A DNA stretch of 64,000 nucleotides. Source: Azolla caroliniana. Lineage: Eukaryota; Polypodiophyta. The stretch covers positions 5,704,001 through 5,768,000 of the forward strand of contig JBHGNT010000022.1 of NCBI GenBank assembly GCA_043228905.1, given 5' to 3'. Below, piece after piece: positions 53,201-62,789 of the stretch (the first letter of the stretch is position 1; each line of letters begins with the position of its first letter). A program made the position numbers and the translations under genes. Under the pieces are notes generated by a model. The model was given only the letters and a program-made list of their open reading frames with translations, did not search any database and was not told where the DNA came from.

Positions 53201-56200
53201 AAGGCGGAATGTGATGCCATGTATGAAATCATTATGATCATAACCCACCTTTCAGTGCCAACGCATTCTCAGCACATGTCCAACATGAGAAAAATGTGGA
53301 ATGAATATGGAATGCAAAATGACACGGATATAAAGGTCGAAGAATTAGTTAGCCACAAAGCAGATATGGAATGGTAGAAAACGGAGATGTTTATCATGCA
53401 GATAAAGTACATGGGACCAGATGGTCATTTCAGGTTGGTGAAGTTTGGAAGGGGGTAGGTGCAGAGATTTATCCATGCACTGCTCTGAAGTTTGATGGCA
53501 TGGTCACAACATTGACAACTCAAGCTAAAAATCGCCCAATTTCGTTTGGAGACATTTTTGGTGTTACTTCAAGAAGAAGATCTGTAGAGGGGGATTCACA
53601 ATCAATAGAATATGAATTTTGTATTGTCAGCTAAGCGGGGTAGAAATAAAGAAAAAAAGATACATTAACGTCTTTTACGAGGTCAAAATGGTATCTCTCT
53701 TTTACGAGGTCAAAAATAAAGCCTTGTTTAAAGAGGCAATGGTATCTCCCTCTGATTTCATAAAATACACAACAATGGCAAACATAGTGTTCTTCGCATT
53801 CCACTCCTTGATGACACAATTGGCAGGTAATCCTGTACATCTGCCTACCTCAATCTATAACTGATGTGATGAAGTTCGCAGATGCCCTATCACACTACGC
53901 AAAGCATAGGATAGATGTATGTCCATATAAGGTGGCCTGATGATGAATCCATCCTCCGTAGTGTGTAAGAAGTGTGTCTTATAGTGGGCCATCTTTGTAC
54001 CAAGTGATATTTTGGGGCTGATCCATGTTATCTTGTTTTCCAAGTATTACTCTACCAAGTTTGGGGGGATTAGCCGTTGTGTGAGGGAAGGCATTTGTGG
54101 CTGCTTTATGCAATGATTTGGACAATCCTCGGGTAAGTTCTTCAAGGGGTGCGAAATATCCAAATCTAGCATGCCATTGCATACACCACCACTATACACA
54201 TCAATTGTCTCGCGAGTAAATAGATACTTAGCCAGCCCACTCTCCTTAGCATATACATCCTTTGTGCATCCATCCTTTACCTCGAAGCGTAGATATCATG
54301 ATCTGATGCCAAACCAATAGGTCTACCCGATATAGTGAACACTTTTATTTCAGGTATAAGAGATGGAGTCCCCATTAGATAGTTGACTGTGCTTGCACCC
54401 CCTTTTGGGTTCCAACATGTCAAAGCATCTGATCCAGGCCATTGTGACAAGCCATTATATATCACAAATCCATGCACACTTCCCAAGGCTAGAAAGTGTT
54501 TTCCATATTAAGTTATAACACTCATATCTTGAGCTTGTCGCTTTAGACCAATCTCTTCTGCCATAACTTCTCCATAAACAGCCTCGTTGGTGTTAAACAT
54601 AGTTATTTGTTCATCCTTGGTTCGTGCATTAAAATCTCCTAATAGTATTATGTCCCCCATAGTAGCAAATCTTATGATATCATCATATAGAGGTAGATAT
54701 GGCGATTCACCTAGAGGTGCAAACCTTGAGTAGGCAGGTGGAAAGTAGCAAATTGCAATATATAACTCCCTAAGATCCCCTCTTTTTATTCGTATCCACA
54801 TGCAGCGTGCATCTACATCCTTATGGACAACATGCACTCTATCATGGAGCTCCTTTTTGTATAGCACAGCCACTCCTCCCGAACCTCTAGTGCTTCCCCG
54901 TGTCCGAGGTTGGGGGCGACATATTGACTCCCATCTATATCCTTGTACCTCAGGGAGTTTGCTAGCCGTGCATTGGTGAGTCTCTATATACATAGCAATA
55001 TCTGTGTTTTTCAATGTATCTTCAAAATATCCGACATCTGTCCATAGAGAGCCGTTGTAATTCCATATGATCATGCATAGGGTCTCATAGGCCATATATC
55101 ATCATGCGGTTCTCTTCTCTGTAATAATGACCTTGCCATCTCTATATAGGGTCCATTTTCCTTCCTTTCTTGCATCAAGCACTCGTGGCATGTTTTCTTT
55201 GCAATGTGCTACTTGGGCTAGAGTGAGATCGTTATCTAAGTATATTTTTTCACCCTTGAGTGCCTTTCTTTTAGAGAGGAAAGCTTTTTTCTTGTCAATA
55301 TCCATGAAGCGGATTATAAGGGCTTTAGCTCTAGACTCATCTCTTCCCACCCTCCATGTTGAAGCAAATGGAATATCTGATGCTCCAATCTGTGTTCCGA
55401 GATTCTTGGCATCTTCTTGTGGACTTTCCTTTTCGGCCCAACCAACCACTCGTACATGCAACACACGAGCTTTCCTCTTGGCTTCTTCTTCTAATGTATC
55501 ATTCATCATTGCCATCCTATCCATGGATGTTCCTTTTTGTTTTTTCACTACCTCTATCCAAGGAGCATTTGCTTTAATTTCGTTTTGGGCGTGCTCAGCT
55601 TGAGCTTTGGCATCTTTGGCCATGTCTGCCCATGTTTGCATTTCCTTAGTGGCATTGGCTTTCCCTATAGAGATGCATCTTTCCACTGCTTCTTGCCCTT
55701 TTTCTAAATCCACTTTTATATCTCCTAACTCAACCTTACTTGAGGATATTTCATCCTTAAGGTATTGTGTCATGTCATCCTTGAGCTCTAAGTGTGATTT
55801 CTTCACATGGCTTATTATGTCTTTTCGCATCTCTTCTAATAACTCAGTCTTGAGAGAGGCATACAACTCTGTTTTCGGTTTCTCTATCTCCTTTTTCATT
55901 TCTTCTTTTAGTGTTATTTTGATATCCTATCTAATAAGATTGATCTTTTGCACAATCAAATGGCGTAATAGATCATGTTTCCCATTTTCGACATCAAATG
56001 GAATGTCAAATGGGGCCCGCGTTCTGGATGCCTTGTGCTCCCTTCTAACACTATTTGGTGTGCTTCCATCCCGTCCTTTTCGTCTATCGTATCTTCTTGG
56101 GGTCTTCCATGGATTTGGACCCTCGTCGTGCATGTTAGATCCATCTTTTAATTTTCTGTCCATTCAGACTCCATGGTGTCTTAGGACAGCCGATACAGGG

Positions 56201-59200
56201 CATGAAATGCTGAGGGCAGAGGGAACAATATAAATTCCAGGAATTTCTACTGGGCAGAAAACACAGAGGAACAGATTTGGAATAAAATGCAAGGAATCAG
56301 ATTTGGCAGAAAACGCAGACGATCAGGCATTGTAGAAAACGCAGAGGACAGAAATTGCAGAAAATGCAAACAGACATTGACATTGCAGAAAACACAGAGG
56401 ATTAGAAAGATATATTAACGTCTTTTAAGAGGCCAAAATGGCCTATAAGACCAAACAAGAGATTACATCTTAAGTGTTGTCTCGTATTTGAGAACAAATC
56501 AAAATAAAATAAATTACACAGTACATATAAAAGTAACTAAGATGAGAAGAAATGAGGGAATCTGGTTTTTGGCACATGTGAGATTCTCAAGTTAGATATA
56601 TTGTAGCTTTTGTCTTCGAAAGATCTCTATCATAGGTCAATTCTCAAGTCAGAGAAAACACATAGGAGAGGGAGGAGATACACATAGGTCTATTTTAAGA
56701 GGCAAAAGTATATTGTTTTATTAGAATGTCATTTTAGAGCATGGGCACTGGAGGCAGATCACTAGCCAAACGACCCATATATTTCCTAGAAACGAAACTC
56801 TTAAGAGCGCTATAATCTGAATAGGCCATTAAAATGTGAAAATGGAGTTCTTGAACCTTTATACCCAATAACCTCCCAATTTAAGGCCCAAGGAGGATCC
56901 TTTCAGTTATGTAACTCCCACTAGCTCAAGACAATGTTGATTTTGTGCCTTTGAGAGGCACTTCGTGAGAGCGTCTATAGGATTCTCTATAATATTGCAA
57001 TGAGATGCATCCATCTATAACTTCCCTGATGAAGTAATATCAGCACATCAATGTGCTTAATGCACACCACCAATAATATGGCTTCTTTGGAAGCCTCAGT
57101 CACTGACATATATTCAGGCTCAATCATAGGTAATGTAACAATCTTCTGCAATCAGAACACCATGAAACTGCACCACTTGCAAGTCTAAAGATATATTCAC
57201 ATCACCTAAGATTTCAGAGTCACAGAATCCATGTAACTCCGATGGTTCCTTTCTATAACATAAGACAATTTACTATTTTCAACACAAATATCTCATAATT
57301 GACTTGATGGCTTCCAAATATAACTTGCCAAGATTAGCCATGAGCCTGTTAATTCCCACTATATATTCAATGTCTGATCTTGTAGAAACCACAGCATACA
57401 TCAAGGAACCATAACCTAAGCATATGGTACAGACTTTAATTTAACTGCTTAATTTGACATACGGCTGCAAAGGTACTTTCCATGTTGAGCCCTTCAAACA
57501 CACTTTCAATGTACTTTTCTTGAGATACATAAAGCAGCCGCTGCTACCTATCCTTCATCATCCTTATACAATACAATATGTCCATCTTATCAACAAACAA
57601 TAGACTCTTTTCAATGCCAAGAACATATTTGACAATATACAATACAAGTTCTTGGCCATCATTAAGAGCCAAATGTGTAGTAGCCAAATAGATCTTTTCT
57701 GCATCAAGAGTGGAAAAATGTTTCAGACAGGAGTCACATCGAATGAGGCCTTTGACTATATAATTCAAGTTTGATTCATTGATGCATCATTAACAATAAG
57801 TGATGCATCAATAATGTCACATTTAATTATTTGCTTATCTTGGCCATGAAGTGTGAAAGAATCATCCAAAAATAATGTGGCACAAAGAAATTACTCTGCA
57901 TCAAATAGCTCTTCAATGACCATATTAGGAACCAATTTACCCTTCTATTTTCCCTTACAGCAATTTGTATCCTCATAATTAGTCTATTTTGCATCCTTCT
58001 TGTCATTGCATTCTTTGTACATTCAAGTTCTTTCTTAAAGTACCTGGAATCAAGCTTCTTGTGGCGTTTTCTACCACAATGGTACCATTCTATCAAAGTT
58101 TTCCTGCACTAGAATACCTACAAACAGCAGGCATTTATGAGATTCCTCTTATTGGACATAATCTCGGGATGAAACTTCTCCAAGAAGCATGAAGAGGAGA
58201 ACTGAATCAGCAGCAGCACTCTTTTGTTTGCAGCAATTTTGTAGCAAGAATTATAAGTTTTTTCAGATACCAAATGAAAAGAGGAGCCCAAAAGGTTCAT
58301 TTGGTACCACTTGCGTGTAATGGTGTACTGGTTGCAGGAGTTACAGTAGAGAGAAAATGACTTAGGTGTAGAGAAAACACAAAAGGAGAGGGAGGCAATA
58401 AACGTATGTTTTGGGAGCTGCCTAATAATCTGTTTTAAGGGGCAAATATATATTGTTTTGTTAGAATGTGATTTTGTGGCACTTGAACCAGTTTGCAGTC
58501 GCCAAGTGACCTAAATATGTCCTAGAAGCTCTTAAGAGAACTATAGTGTGAAATATGCCTTTATTAATGTACAAATGGAGAGTTCTTGAACTTATATACC
58601 CAACATTCAGTGGGAGTAAAGGACGGGGAGAAGTAAAGATCTAAAGGGATTAACAGCGGATAAAGGTGGCACTTGCACCCATTTCGAGTACTCATTGCAA
58701 ATGAGAAGGTGACATTGGAGTATCACTTGCAGCCATTTCAAGTACTCATTGCAAATGAGAAGGTGACATTGGAGTATCAGTCATCAGTGGACAATTGTGT
58801 AGATCTCTTCTAAAAGACCCTGGGATATCAGCAAATAAAAATGTTACTACAGAGCATCTGGGCAGAAAGGTACTCAAAGAATGCAAGAGTTCACAGAATC
58901 TGAAGATGAAGCAAGAGACCAATGTTATTCAGATTAAGTGCTTGAAGAGAATGCTTGATGTGAACAAGCACTTGCGTGAACATTAAAGCTTTTTCTATTG
59001 AAGCATGATCCATCCAACTATACATAATTTTCCACTTCTAATTTGATGCTGCTACACTGTTTTGTAGATTTTGGATTTTTGGTCCTTTATCAGTAATTTG
59101 AAAGGGACTTTTCTTAATCTCAGAAATTCAGTCCTTCAAAAATGTTACTCGTTTTGTGTATGTCATGTATGTGCACAATTATTATACAGTAAAAACTGCA

Positions 59201-61038
59201 ATCTAGGACTAGATTCCTAATGATACAAAAATCAACCAGCTGTAAAGGTTTAACCATATAACCATTCAAACCACATTTAGAGACTTTATAAATCTACTTC
59301 AGTCATTGATTTTTTGGTGAGTTCAAAGGTCATGAATCTCAAAACTGTTTGGTTCGTATTTGGACGATAAAAAAAGGAAGACGTTAACCTCAAGAGCTTC
59401 TCAGAATCATTTACACATGGACTGCCTAGCTGATTTTCTAGTACAGTAAAGTTGTGTTGAATTAAAATTACACAAAGTAAGTTAAATAACCAAACAAAAA
59501 TTATCAAATTTTCAGAAAACGCCAGATAAACAATATAATTGTGATATTTGTTACTAGCTATAAAAAGTTTTAAATTGCCTGCACAATGACAAATATGCAA
59601 GCTTAAAATCTTTGTTTTTTATTCTCTTAGCATATAGTTAAGCCCATCATTACTAACAGGAAAGTTTGAAACCAGCTGTGACCAACATAATACAAACAGT
59701 GATGCATAAACCTTATCAACTCTGAAGTAGAGAATCATACCGCATTAGTCATTCCCCGAGAAAGCTTATAGAGATGTATATGTGCCGCACTTGCATCATA
59801 TATGCCTGTGTTTGCTCCATTCATATTTGTAACTGGCATTATCCTGAAGATATTTATAGTATGCCCATGAATAGAGGCAGTGACTAATAAGGTTCCGGTG
59901 GGATTAAAGCATAGTGCAGAAAGAGGGCTTGTGTGTGCTCTAAATTGAGAGATCACAGCTTTCGTAACAAAATCACGGACAATCACCTAATGCAAATGAA
60001 ATTGATAAATCAACACTTAGACTTCTACAGTGGCATATACTGTCAAAACGAAAACAAAAGGCTGCACCACTCACTGTTCCAGCATGTTCAGGATAACCAT
60101 TCGAGGTTCCTTTTAGAAACGAACTTCCCTGGACTGGTGATCCAGAACCGTCTGAATAGTACCTTGATATTGCTTTATACCCAAGATCACCCAATGTCAC
60201 AATTCCGGCTGCAATTTGTTTACTTGATTCCTTTGCATAATGTGTAACCAAACTGGCATTAGCAGGAGAAGTGGATGGACTAACACCAGGAGAAGGGGAG
60301 AGATGTTGGGGTGAAACACGTCCAGTATTAGAGACAAGAGGTTGGTTCGCAGCATAAGCCAGCCATCTTGGTCCAACAGCCATAGCACCATACCCAAAAT
60401 TTAGGGTATTTGATCCAGGTTGAGGTAAAGGGTATGTCAGCACACTGAATGTACTCTGTAGTGTTTCAGCATCAAAACAATATAGCTGCAAGGAAAATAC
60501 AATAAGAACACAATAGTAGAGAAAATAATTATGCAACTCCATCGGAAATGTTTAGAAATTCAAAAAAACATACTTGAGCAGCAAGTGCAACAGCAACAAT
60601 TCTGGGACTGCAACGAACCGCATATATAGCAGTGCGAAACCTTAAAGTATGTACATATGTATGGTTTCTTAAAGAGTAGAATTTGACTAGAGTAGGAATG
60701 AATGGATTCTCGACAAGAGAAGGGGAGCTTCCTACAACTGGACTACATCCATTTGATAATCCACTATGAACTCCACTGCTCCTACAAGGTGTAGAATCTG
60801 TGGTTACAACTAGCAATAAGGGCCGAGCAGCCTTTAACATTCCATCACATGTTTCTGGAAAGGGCTGTGGTTGGACCCTTAAGAAAGCAACTGGACCATC
60901 TCGTTTAGAAACAAGCTCCCACACATCATTTGCATCTTCTACATCCCAAACTTGAAATCCATTTAGATACGTTAATAGTAGAACACGCCGAATGTCTGCT
61001 CGTCCTAATTCTATTCTATCAAATCCTGCCCATTGCAC
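50253..61038 (-). CDS. ATG18: ATG18f/g/h-like autophagy protein (WD40-BCAS3), first exon missing
   Basis: Plant ATG18 proteins bind PI3P and help form autophagosomes. Exons on the minus strand, with GT-AG borders and matching phases: 60574-61038, 60075-60485, 59741-59986, 51533-52333, 51279-51442, 51007-51202, 50253-50945; about 990 residues. The propeller begins VQWAGFDRIELGRADIRRVL and has FQVWDVEDAN, VKFYSLRNHTYVHTLRFRTA, MAVGPRWLAYAANQP, RVSPQHLSPSPGVSPS, HYAKESSKQIAAGIVTLGDL and VTASIHGHTINIFRI. LYKLSRGMTNAVIQD sits where the FRRG lipid-binding motif lies in PROPPINs (here L-S-R-G, inference). A BCAS3-like domain follows (LWVLSSSGHLIRYGL, HFKPPVWAKPEVCFQVFIDT) and an acidic tail EDGWEGAMFPFAEG. 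GGTATGA after that Glu could be a donor for one more small exon. No stop interrupts the seven exons. The N-terminal exon should lie right of the Copia-B at 61.3 kb or be lost. Confidence 0.9.
52600..53360 (+). pseudogene. Copia-like LTR end and gag scrap in intron
   Basis: TGGTATCATAGAAC at 52997 looks like a Met-tRNA primer-binding site, preceded by sequence that could be an LTR end. Downstream are gag-like phrases in shifting frames. Stops abound. An adjacent 87-codon plus-strand frame (53371-53634) is not recognised. Weak call. Confidence 0.3.
53700..55095 (-). pseudogene. LINE ORF2 remnant (endonuclease and C-terminal zinc motif)
   Basis: APE-type endonuclease: MIIWNYNGSLWTD (Asn), AMYIETHQCTASKLPEVQG (Glu), GSGGVAVLYKKEL, YFPPAYSRFAPLGES, GDIILLGDFNARTKDEQI (Asp, Asn). 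After a stop at 54508, CWNPKGGASTVNYLMGTPSL and IGLASDHDI (terminal SDH) follow. The linker reaches ITWYKDGPL and the RT palm is deleted. The C-terminus survives as HLRTSSHQL, CQLCHQGVECEEHYVCHCCV, a Cys/His motif usual at ORF2 ends. Inactive. Confidence 0.8.
55102..55899 (-). CDS. LINE ORF1 (coiled coil plus RRM/CTD-like)
   Basis: An open frame of 265 residues. Residues 1-110 are charged and heptad-patterned (ELYASLKTELLEEMRKDIIS, VELGDIKVDLEKGQEAVERC), probably a trimerising coiled coil. Residues about 145-265 resemble the RRM and C-terminal domain of L1 ORF1p: RVLHVRVVGWAEKESPQEDA, STWRVGRDESRAKALIIRF, ALKGEKIYLDNDLTLAQVA, EGKWTLYRDGKVIITEKR. There is no CCHC knuckle, which many flowering-plant L1 ORF1 proteins have. 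It would bind LINE RNA. Its TGA stop is 6 bases before the ORF2 ATG (55093-55095). Confidence 0.75.
   Translation of the reverse strand: MKKEIEKPKTELYASLKTELLEEMRKDIISHVKKSHLELKDDMTQYLKDEISSSKVELGDIKVDLEKGQEAVERCISIGKANATKEMQTWADMAKDAKAQAEHAQNEIKANAPWIEVVKKQKGTSMDRMAMMNDTLEEEAKRKARVLHVRVVGWAEKESPQEDAKNLGTQIGASDIPFASTWRVGRDESRAKALIIRFMDIDKKKAFLSKRKALKGEKIYLDNDLTLAQVAHCKENMPRVLDARKEGKWTLYRDGKVIITEKRTA
56225..56405 (-). repeat. 5' UTR tandem repeats of LINE
   Basis: On the plus strand GCAGAAAACGCAGAGGACAG and close variants occur about five times at 25-45 base intervals. They lie upstream of ORF1 at the LINE's 5' end. Tandem 5' UTR units are known promoter-bearing monomers in some L1 families; here that role is inference. 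Confidence 0.65.
56640..58615 (-). mobile_element. Shrunken Copia element with LTR pair
   Basis: Two similar sequences facing the same way, about 56,654-56,872 and 58,369-58,612, share AGAGAAAACACA, GGAGAGGGAGG, TTTTAAG, GGCAAA, TATTGTTTT, TTAGAATGT, ATGGAG, TTCTTGAAC and TATACCCAA in order. Between them on the minus strand are a CCHC-like gag remnant EWYHCGRKRHKKLDSRYFKK (58,040-58,096) and RNase H scraps near 56,960-57,560. Only about 2 kb remains of a Copia element. It is well diverged and older than its neighbours. Confidence 0.55.
58616..59740. other. Rest of fourth intron of ATG18-like gene
   Basis: AT-rich and non-coding. A 58-base near-exact tandem duplication (TCACTTGCAGCCATTTC and CATTGCAAATGAGAAGGTGACATT-type units) occurs at about 58,665-58,782. 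A short plus-strand frame with QETNVIQIKCLKRMLDVNKH (58,910-58,975) is probably chance or a gag scrap. The intron ends at the donor GTATGA, 59739-59740. Confidence 0.5.
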
Positions 61039-61315
61039 CTGCAAACACAGAGACAAAACATCTGCAGGATTTGAAAAAGTTGCTTTATGGTTCTAAAAAA
61101 ATGGATTTAACAATAGTGACTGCATTATTCGACCCATTAATAGTAGATGAGTTAGGGAAATCTTTAAATATTTGTACTTCAAAACTTTCACATGAATTTC
61201 TTCCTTCCATTTGCATTTTGGCAAACTAAAGAATTTGCTTTTCCAGTAATTCTACTGTTTCTGTATATTTTTATTGCCTAAACATATTCAGCCTCAACAT
61301 GAGGCATCAATATTT
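61039..61315 (-). other. Intron upstream of the first visible ATG18 exon
   Basis: A 3' splice site TGTTTGCAG is at 61,039-61,047 on the minus strand, directly followed by GTGCAATGGGCAGG. The T/A-rich intron continues right until the Copia-B LTR at 61316. The N-terminal exon expected for this family (a short Ser/Ala-rich segment) is not present before that point. Confidence 0.7.
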
Positions 61316-61905
61316 TGATAGGAATTTATCCCTCCTATGGAAGAAGTCGACAATCAAAATCAAGCAAGAAGTCGGCAGTCGAATCGACAAGCAAATACAG
61401 GATGGTCGGTCGGATCGACCAGCGAGTCGAGGGGTGTTGACTGCTTTGAAGGAGATAGAGAGTCGACTATGACAGTCGACTGCATTGGATGGATGCACCA
61501 AGTCGAAGACAAGGCCGACAAGTCAAGCCAATTTATTATTATTATTAAGTATATAATAACAATAACATATCACTCCTATAAATGGGAATAGCTAGGGCAA
61601 ACTTATGTAGTAGTGAACAGAAGCATGCGTAGCAGAGAGTAGGAAGAGATGCGAGAGTGCACGTGAAAGAGACAGGCATAGTTTAGTGGAACTAGCCAAA
61701 ACCCTAAGTGGATATTCTCTGATTTACAGAGATTTGTAATCTTTTCCCTTCTCTGTACCTCTGTTTTATAGTGGAAGATCTGTTGCCCGTGGTTTTCCCC
61801 TGTTTTAGGGTTTCCACGTAAAAACCTGTGTACCGTGTATTCTTGTTTTCTGTTTTGTACATTTTCAGCCTATCTTTCTCGTCCATCTACGGTCTTAGCA
61901 TAACA
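61316..61905 (+). repeat. 5' LTR of Copia-B copy 1
   Basis: It starts TGATAGGAATTTATCCCTCC (ancestral TGTTAGGAATATGTCCC) and ends AGCATAACA. It has clustered short GTCGAC/AGTCGACTG palindromes at 61,345-61,510, (TTA) repeats near 61,535 and a promoter-like TATAAATGGGAATAGC at 61,577. Confidence 0.75.
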
Positions 61906-61933
61906 AACTAGTATCAGAGCTTGAGGTGCAAGA

Positions 61934-62760
61934 ATGGAAGGAGGTGTGAACATCTTCCCAGGTATGATAGTCCTGAACTCGCACAACTACTCGGACTGGA
62001 AGATCTTCTGATAGTCAAAGATCTGTACGAACCCATAGACAGAAGTGAAATACCCACAGGGGTATTGGAGTCTGATTGGAAACTCCTAAACAGGAAAGCA
62101 GTGGCCACCATCAGACAATGTGTAGACATGAGTATCCTACATCACATGGCTAACGACACAAACGCCTATGAAATGTACCACAAACTATCAGGGTTGTATG
62201 AGAGGAAGAATGCCCTCAACAAAACCTCTATGATGAGAAAGATCATGAGACTGAAGTACAGAGATGGAGAAAGCATTGTGGTACACATTAACACCTTCAT
62301 GGGGTTGGTGAATCAACTTGCAGCAGCAAAGTTTCCATTAGATGATGCTATGCAAGCCTTGTTACTACTATGTACCCTGCCGGATAGCTAGGAGAAGCTA
62401 GTGGTGTCTCTCAGTACCGCGTGCCAAGAAAAAAACTTATCCTTACAAGTGGTAAAGACAAGTACCCTAAACGTGGAGACAAGAAGGAAGGACAAGGGTG
62501 TCTTGTCCCAATAGGAGGCAAATGTGACAACATTCAGGCAGAGGAAGAAGCAAGCAGAGAAGTCCACAGAGGAGAGACAAGTCTCATGCCAAGTCCAAGT
62601 CCAGAGGAAAGCTCACATGCTTCTACTGTGGAAAGCCTGGACATTTCCAGAAGGACTGTCGACACCTTAAAAAAGACAACGGTGTTTCAAACAATATCGA
62701 ACCCAGAAAGATTGCTGAGGGAAGGGCATTTCAGCCGTGGCTACAAGTGAAGAAGACCTT
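61934..62760 (+). pseudogene. Copia-B copy 1 gag
   Basis: It starts MEGGVNIFPGMIVLNSHNYS. A 13-base deletion relative to copy 2, between two GAT triplets near 62,008, shifts the frame. It then reads LLIVKDLYEPIDRSEIPTGV, TIRQCVDMSILHHMANDTNA and YERKNALNKTSMMRKIMRLK. A TAG at 62389-62391 replaces the Trp of PDSW. The zinc knuckle CFYCGKPGHFQKDCRH is recognisable in another frame at about 62,625-62,670. Gag of the UBN2 class. Confidence 0.85.
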
Positions 62761-62789
62761 TTGTTCATTTGCAAGCAAGCGAGTGTAAA

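Larger units (their letters stand above)
53656..56441 (-). mobile_element. L1-type LINE lacking reverse transcriptase
   Basis: Between two 36-base direct repeats (53656-53691 and 56406-56441, three mismatches) lies a minus-strand LINE: a 5' region with repeats, ORF1, ORF2 endonuclease and the ORF2 C-terminal zinc motif. The RT domain is absent: sequence passes from the endonuclease linker to the C-terminal region within about 130 bases near 53,870-54,000. No poly(A) tail is visible at the 3' end. It sits in the ATG18-like gene's large intron, same strand as the gene. Confidence 0.8.

Noticed and set aside
53371-53634. An 87-codon plus-strand frame in the ATG18-like intron as an independent small gene.
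   Set aside because: No recognised family, no promoter evidence, antisense in an intron full of transposon scraps.
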